From positions 1-64,000 of the forward strand of contig NZ_QLLR01000003.1 of assembly GCF_003259615.1 (NCBI RefSeq): DNA of 64,000 nt, written 5' to 3'. This DNA comes from Pedobacter cryoconitis. Lineage in GTDB: Bacteria > Bacteroidota > Bacteroidia > Sphingobacteriales > Sphingobacteriaceae. Made by a program: the position numbers and the translations under genes. The notes under the pieces are model-generated. The model did not search any database. It had not been told where the DNA came from and saw only the letters and a program-made list of their open reading frames with translations. This document shows, piece after piece, positions 60,843-64,000 of the stretch (the first letter of the stretch is position 1; each line of letters starts with the position of its first letter).

Positions 60843-61157
60843 ATGAAAAAATTAGTATTCGCTATCCTTGCTTTATCCTTTATGGCATGTAAACAGGAAA
60901 ATGACGACAAAGTTAAAGAAGTAGATAAAAATGGTTCAGTGGAATCTAAAGTTCATATTTCGCATCTGAATGATTCACTTGACGTAATGAAGACTGAAAA
61001 TATATTCTGGGTTAAGAACAAGGACGTTAAAAGAGTAACGCGATTAGACACCATTCCCGCTCTTGGAACCTCAACTGAAAAGGGAGAAAACAGTTCTGGT
61101 CAGGATACCGTTTTAAAAGTCAAAAAAAACTACCAGCTCTTTATTACCGTAAATTAA
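60843..61157 (+). CDS. Small predicted lipoprotein, first gene of the ygiBC-like operon
   Basis: The 104-residue protein has a lipoprotein signal with lipobox F-M-A-C (Cys16). The mature part is highly charged and hydrophilic, rich in Lys, Asp and Glu, with H-I-S-H-L-N-D-S-L-D near the middle and K-K-N-Y-Q-L-F-I-T-V-N at the end. No family is recognised. One base separates it from the next lipoprotein gene, so the two are certainly in one operon with the ATP-grasp gene. Confidence 0.65.
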   Translation: MKKLVFAILALSFMACKQENDDKVKEVDKNGSVESKVHISHLNDSLDVMKTENIFWVKNKDVKRVTRLDTIPALGTSTEKGENSSGQDTVLKVKKNYQLFITVN

Positions 61158-61158
61158 T

Positions 61159-61488
61159 ATGAAGAAATCAAAAGTCGTAAACCTGGTGCTGATTACCGCA
61201 ACTCTGGCCTCCTGCAGTAAGCCTAAACCAGACTGGGACTCCAATGAAGTGTATATGCGGTCTGATACTACTGCAAATTACACACACACCCAGGGCATGT
61301 ATCTCTCTCCATTTTTGTGGTACTATGCCTTCAGGCCTTATGGCATGTTTTATGGAGGCAGGTATCATCATTCCGGTTATTACTCCTCGTCACTTTCTGA
61401 GCGCTCTAACATTGGCAGATCGGCCATGAAAGGCGCAGCAATAAGAGGTGGTTTTGGGAGTTCACATTCATTTTCAGTTTCCTCCTGA
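61159..61488 (+). CDS. YgiB-like small lipoprotein with an R-G-G-F-G tail
   Basis: The 109-residue protein has lipobox L-A-S-C (Cys19). The mature part is rich in Tyr, Gly and Ser, with F-R-P-Y-G-M-F-Y-G-G-R-Y-H-H. It ends A-I-R-G-G-F-G-S-S-H-S-F-S-V-S-S. E. coli YgiB, encoded next to YgiC, also has an R-G-G-F-G near its C-terminus after an unordered Gly/Ser-rich stretch. Its stop overlaps the start of the YgiC-like gene by one base. Likely an envelope partner of that ATP-grasp enzyme. Confidence 0.6.
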   Translation: MKKSKVVNLVLITATLASCSKPKPDWDSNEVYMRSDTTANYTHTQGMYLSPFLWYYAFRPYGMFYGGRYHHSGYYSSSLSERSNIGRSAMKGAAIRGGFGSSHSFSVSS

Positions 61489-62621
61489 TGCAAAGACATT
61501 CCATTACCCCCAGAAACAATTGGCAGGCCGCAGTAGAAAAACTAGGTTTTGGCTTTCATACAGCAGATGTCCCTTATTGGAATGAAAATGCCTATTATGA
61601 GTTTTCACTTTCGGAAGTCAATAAAATTGAAGTTGCTACAGCCGAACTTTGGGGCATGTGCCTGGAAGCTGTACAGTATGTTATAGACCAAAAGTTATAC
61701 CACAAATTTGCGATTCCTGACAAGGCGGCAGCAGTTATAGAAAAGAGCTGGAATGATGATGTTCCTGCTATCTATGGCCGTTTTGATTTTGGCTTTGACG
61801 GTACAGACTTAAAATTATTCGAATTTAACGCGGATACACCGACCTCTTTATTTGAGGCAGGTATTGTACAATGGTTCTGGTTACAGGATTTTGCGTCTCA
61901 TAAGGATCAATTTAACTCCGTACATGAACGCCTGATTGATTACTGGAAGTATTTAAAACCCTATCTCCATGAGGGGACTTTACATTTTACCTGCGTCAAG
62001 CAGTCACTGGAAGACTTGACTACAGCAGAATACATGAGAGATTGTGCTATTCAGGCCGGTATACCAACAAAGCTTGTTTTTATTGATGATATAGGCTGGA
62101 ATCAGGAAGAATGCGAGTTTGTAGATTTAGATGATCAGGAGATTAAAAACATTTTCAAGCTTTATCCCTGGGAATGGATGGTCAATGAACCATTTTTTGA
62201 TCAGCTTCTCTTAAATCCGGAAGTATACTGGATTGAGCCTGCATGGAAAATGATTCTTTCTAATAAGGCTATATTACCTGTTTTATGGAAATTATATCCT
62301 AATTGCCCTTATATTCTGGAATGTTATTTTGAAGAAGAAAACAGCCTGAAGGATTATGTAAAAAAACCAATCTATTCAAGAGAAGGAGCAAATATCAGCA
62401 TTGTTAAAAATGGGCAAATAATAGAGGAAACAAGGGGCATCTATGGCAAAGAAGGCTTTATCTGCCAGAAGACATTTATCATCCCCAGATTTGACAATAA
62501 GGTTCCAATTATCGGATCATGGATTATTGGCCAGCAGCCTTCGGGCATGGGAATTCGGGAAGATGATAGTTTAATTACCGGAAACACGTCTTGTTTCGTT
62601 CCGCACCTGATTAACAATTAG
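61488..62621 (+). CDS. ygiC: Glutathionylspermidine synthase-like ATP-grasp protein (YgiC family)
   Basis: The 377-residue protein follows E. coli YgiC closely. Shared segments are G-F-x-F-H-T, P-Y-W-x-E-x-A-Y-Y, E-x-N-A-D-T-P-T-S-L-x-E-A, I-D-D-I-G, F-K-L-Y-P-W-E, W-L/I-E-P-A-W-K, S-N-K-A-x-L-P, K-P-I-x-S-R-E-G-A-N and G-S-W-x-x-x-x-Q-P-x-G-x-G-I-R-E-D. These include the ATP-grasp residues. The amidase half of E. coli Gss is absent. The true substrate is unknown; peptide-amine ligation in the envelope or cytosol is inferred. It is translationally coupled to the YgiB-like gene. Confidence 0.92.
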   Translation: MQRHSITPRNNWQAAVEKLGFGFHTADVPYWNENAYYEFSLSEVNKIEVATAELWGMCLEAVQYVIDQKLYHKFAIPDKAAAVIEKSWNDDVPAIYGRFDFGFDGTDLKLFEFNADTPTSLFEAGIVQWFWLQDFASHKDQFNSVHERLIDYWKYLKPYLHEGTLHFTCVKQSLEDLTTAEYMRDCAIQAGIPTKLVFIDDIGWNQEECEFVDLDDQEIKNIFKLYPWEWMVNEPFFDQLLLNPEVYWIEPAWKMILSNKAILPVLWKLYPNCPYILECYFEEENSLKDYVKKPIYSREGANISIVKNGQIIEETRGIYGKEGFICQKTFIIPRFDNKVPIIGSWIIGQQPSGMGIREDDSLITGNTSCFVPHLINN

Positions 62622-62660
62622 CTATCTTAATTTTCTAAATATTACTGGTTAATTAGAATT

Positions 62661-63513
62661 ATGAAAATAAAGTTCCTATAGTTATCTTGTTTTCTAGCTA
62701 TTTCTGTATGCTATCAAATCTTTTGGCTCAAACTGACGATAAAACGAAAGCAGAACTAAGAAAAGTTAAATCAGGATTAATAGCACCCGGTTCGTTTTGC
62801 AGGGGATTCCATATGGACTATTGAAGGATGGATGAAACACTTTGGAGTTCCAGAGCTTAACATAGCAGTCATCAGGGAAACAGACTGACGGAAAAGACAC
62901 ACTTATCCGGAAATTTTCTCCTGCCGGGCCCTGAGCTACAGCTGAAGACCTTACGAAATTTACAATTGATGTACAATTAACCATAAAAGAACAAGTCCAT
63001 TTATAGAAAACGCAGAAGAACCTGAAGAACTATTTAAAGTTGCAGTAAACACTTAAGCATTACGAAATTGGGAAACACAGACTAAAATCGTTCGTAATCC
63101 TACTGATCATATCAAGCATATAGCCTCTGTTTTGAATATCGATTCTGTTCCTTATGTAAATCCGGAGCTAAAATCTGAAGAAAAATTCCTTTTGAATTCA
63201 TACTGGATGATCAGTTTGAAAAAGCATTTTCAGCATACGAGCAGGCAAAACTGAGAGCCAGGAACATTTTTCGCTAAGCCAGACCTACACCAACACACTA
63301 AGGCACAATTATTTAAAGCCAAATAATCCAAAAAATTATATATTTTTAAAATTAACACAGTATTACCCTAATAGCGGGGATGTTTACGATTGCCTTGTCG
63401 AGGCTTATCTGGCGGCAGGAGATAATGATCAAGCAAAAATCAACTACTTATTATCATTGAAACTTGATCCAAATAATGCGAATGCAGCTAAAGTTATTAA
63501 GAGCCTGAATTAG
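62661..63513 (+). pseudogene. Decayed secreted serine-hydrolase (beta-lactamase-like) gene
   Basis: A signal-peptide-like start at ATG 62661 (M-K-I-K-F-L) is followed by stops and shifts. One frame near 62826-62875 reads W-M-K-H-F-G-V-P-E-L-N-I-A-V-I, like the N-terminus of class C-type serine hydrolases. The C-terminal end reads Y-Y-P-N-S-G-D-V-Y-D-C-L-V-E-A-Y-L-A-A-G-D, then L-D-P-N-N-A-N-A, the TPR-like tail common on Bacteroidetes serine hydrolases. It ends at TAG 63511-63513. At least three frame changes and several stops are needed, so it is a pseudogene; the catalytic S-x-x-K region is not recoverable by eye. Confidence 0.7.
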
Positions 63514-63800
63514 AAAATGGCCTGCCTAATATATCCACTACATTTGTGAGTTTAATTTAACTCGTGTTTAATACTCCCTCAATAATCATTGCGGAATTAA
63601 TTCTCCCGGTAACAATACCGATACAAAGTAATATTTCTAAATATTCTATTTATATTTCCAATATAGAAATAAAACAGAATTGAGACCATTAAAAGAAATA
63701 ATATTTCAATAAAAACACGTTAATAAATACCCTAAATTAAATATAAACCAACAAAAAAGAATCATATTACACCCTACGTAATCAACTAAAACTTACATTC
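63514..63800. other. AT-rich intergenic region before the last lipoprotein gene
   Basis: This 287-base stretch is AT-rich with no ORF and no clear fold. A promoter for the gene at 63801 should lie here but no TAnnTTTG box is convincing. Confidence 0.5.
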
Positions 63801-64000
63801 ATGTATTCAAAAACGACTAAACACGCTCTTTTCTTAGCTGCATTCTTACTTACACTTTCGTCGTGTAAAAAGGACCACAATGTAATCCCTCAAAAGGAGC
63901 AGACTACTGACAAAAAAGTAAATTATATTCCGTCTGCGGATTTAACCTGGACCAACCAAACTTACCCTTGGTTTAATACCAATATTCTCTCTCCGTTTGC
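63801..64000 (+). CDS. Predicted lipoprotein, 5' part only
   Basis: The frame opens at ATG 63801 and runs off the window after about 66 residues. It has a lipoprotein signal with lipobox L-S-S-C (Cys22), followed by K-K-D-H, the usual export signal context for surface lipoproteins in Bacteroidetes. A region with A-D-L-T-W-T-N-Q-T-Y-P-W-F-N follows. It may be related in style to the expansin-like lipoprotein at 60149 but no domain can be called. Confidence 0.7.
   Translation, partial: MYSKTTKHALFLAAFLLTLSSCKKDHNVIPQKEQTTDKKVNYIPSADLTWTNQTYPWFNTNILSPF

Noticed and set aside
62766..62984. Minus-strand ORF of 72 residues in the decayed region
   Set aside because: It runs against the readable serine-hydrolase remnant and has no recognisable feature.
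1..64000. CRISPR array, rRNA operon, tRNA genes or prophage
   Set aside because: No regularly spaced repeats, rRNA-like conserved words, cloverleaf sequences or phage structural genes were noticed on reading. A tRNAscan or CRISPR finder run would settle this.
60149..64000. Antiviral defence or toxin-antitoxin island at the right end
   Set aside because: The genes are lipoproteins, an ATP-grasp ligase and a decayed hydrolase. No nuclease, helicase, toxin or antitoxin motif was found.

Overview
The window reads as a chromosome segment from a Bacteroidetes bacterium of the Sphingobacteriaceae, most like Pedobacter. Evidence: a SusC/SusD pair, a TonB-dependent receptor under a TPP riboswitch, a carbamoyl phosphate synthase large subunit without its regulatory domain, a 29-residue mS38/bS22-like basic peptide after an HU gene, promoters of the Bacteroidetes form TTTG-N19-21-TAnnTTTG, A-rich start contexts without Shine-Dalgarno sequences, and several TTG starts. 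The genus is inferred. Most of the window is core genome; accessory material sits at the two ends.

Layout. 1-400: 3' remnant of an IS3-type element. 455-2027 (minus): mutY-ssb. 2203-3660: HU, a membrane-anchored TPR protein and the mS38-like peptide, closed by a 23-bp hairpin. 3715-8316: RNase E/G, radA, lemA, DUF3137. 8396-13242: kup converging on carB. 13535-18867: a small lipoprotein, a PnuC-type transporter with a NadR-type kinase and a 50-residue ORF, then a TPP riboswitch controlling a TonB receptor and a divergent ThiE. 18885-24463: an MFS transporter converging on an ABC exporter, then frr, pyrH and nagA. 24561-27280 (minus): rplM-rpsI-rpsB-tsf behind a near-ideal promoter.

27293-44384 is a mixed housekeeping stretch: YtxH-like protein, beta-CASP nuclease, MscS channel, methyltransferase, LLM oxidoreductase, pepT, an outer-membrane barrel, M14 peptidase, rhomboid, L-Ala-D/L-Glu epimerase, rhodanese, DUF4407 protein, M28 peptidase, GNAT and a thiamine-pyrophosphokinase-like protein. 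44444-49127 (minus) is an orphan susCD pair. It is divergent from a LytS/LytTR two-component system that precedes an RND tripartite efflux operon (51581-57373). YitT and an S41 protease converge at 58362.

The right end (59.8-64.0 kb) is AT-rich and lipoprotein-rich. It has an expansin/barwin-like lipoprotein, a three-gene operon resembling E. coli ygiB-ygiC, a decayed serine-hydrolase pseudogene and the start of another lipoprotein gene. No CRISPR array, rRNA, tRNA or prophage was seen. No wholly new system is proven. The best leads are the thiamine/pyridine salvage locus with its atypical ThiE, the ygiBC-like operon with an extra lipoprotein, the expansin-like lipoprotein, and a recurring promoter arrangement that predicts leaderless mRNAs.
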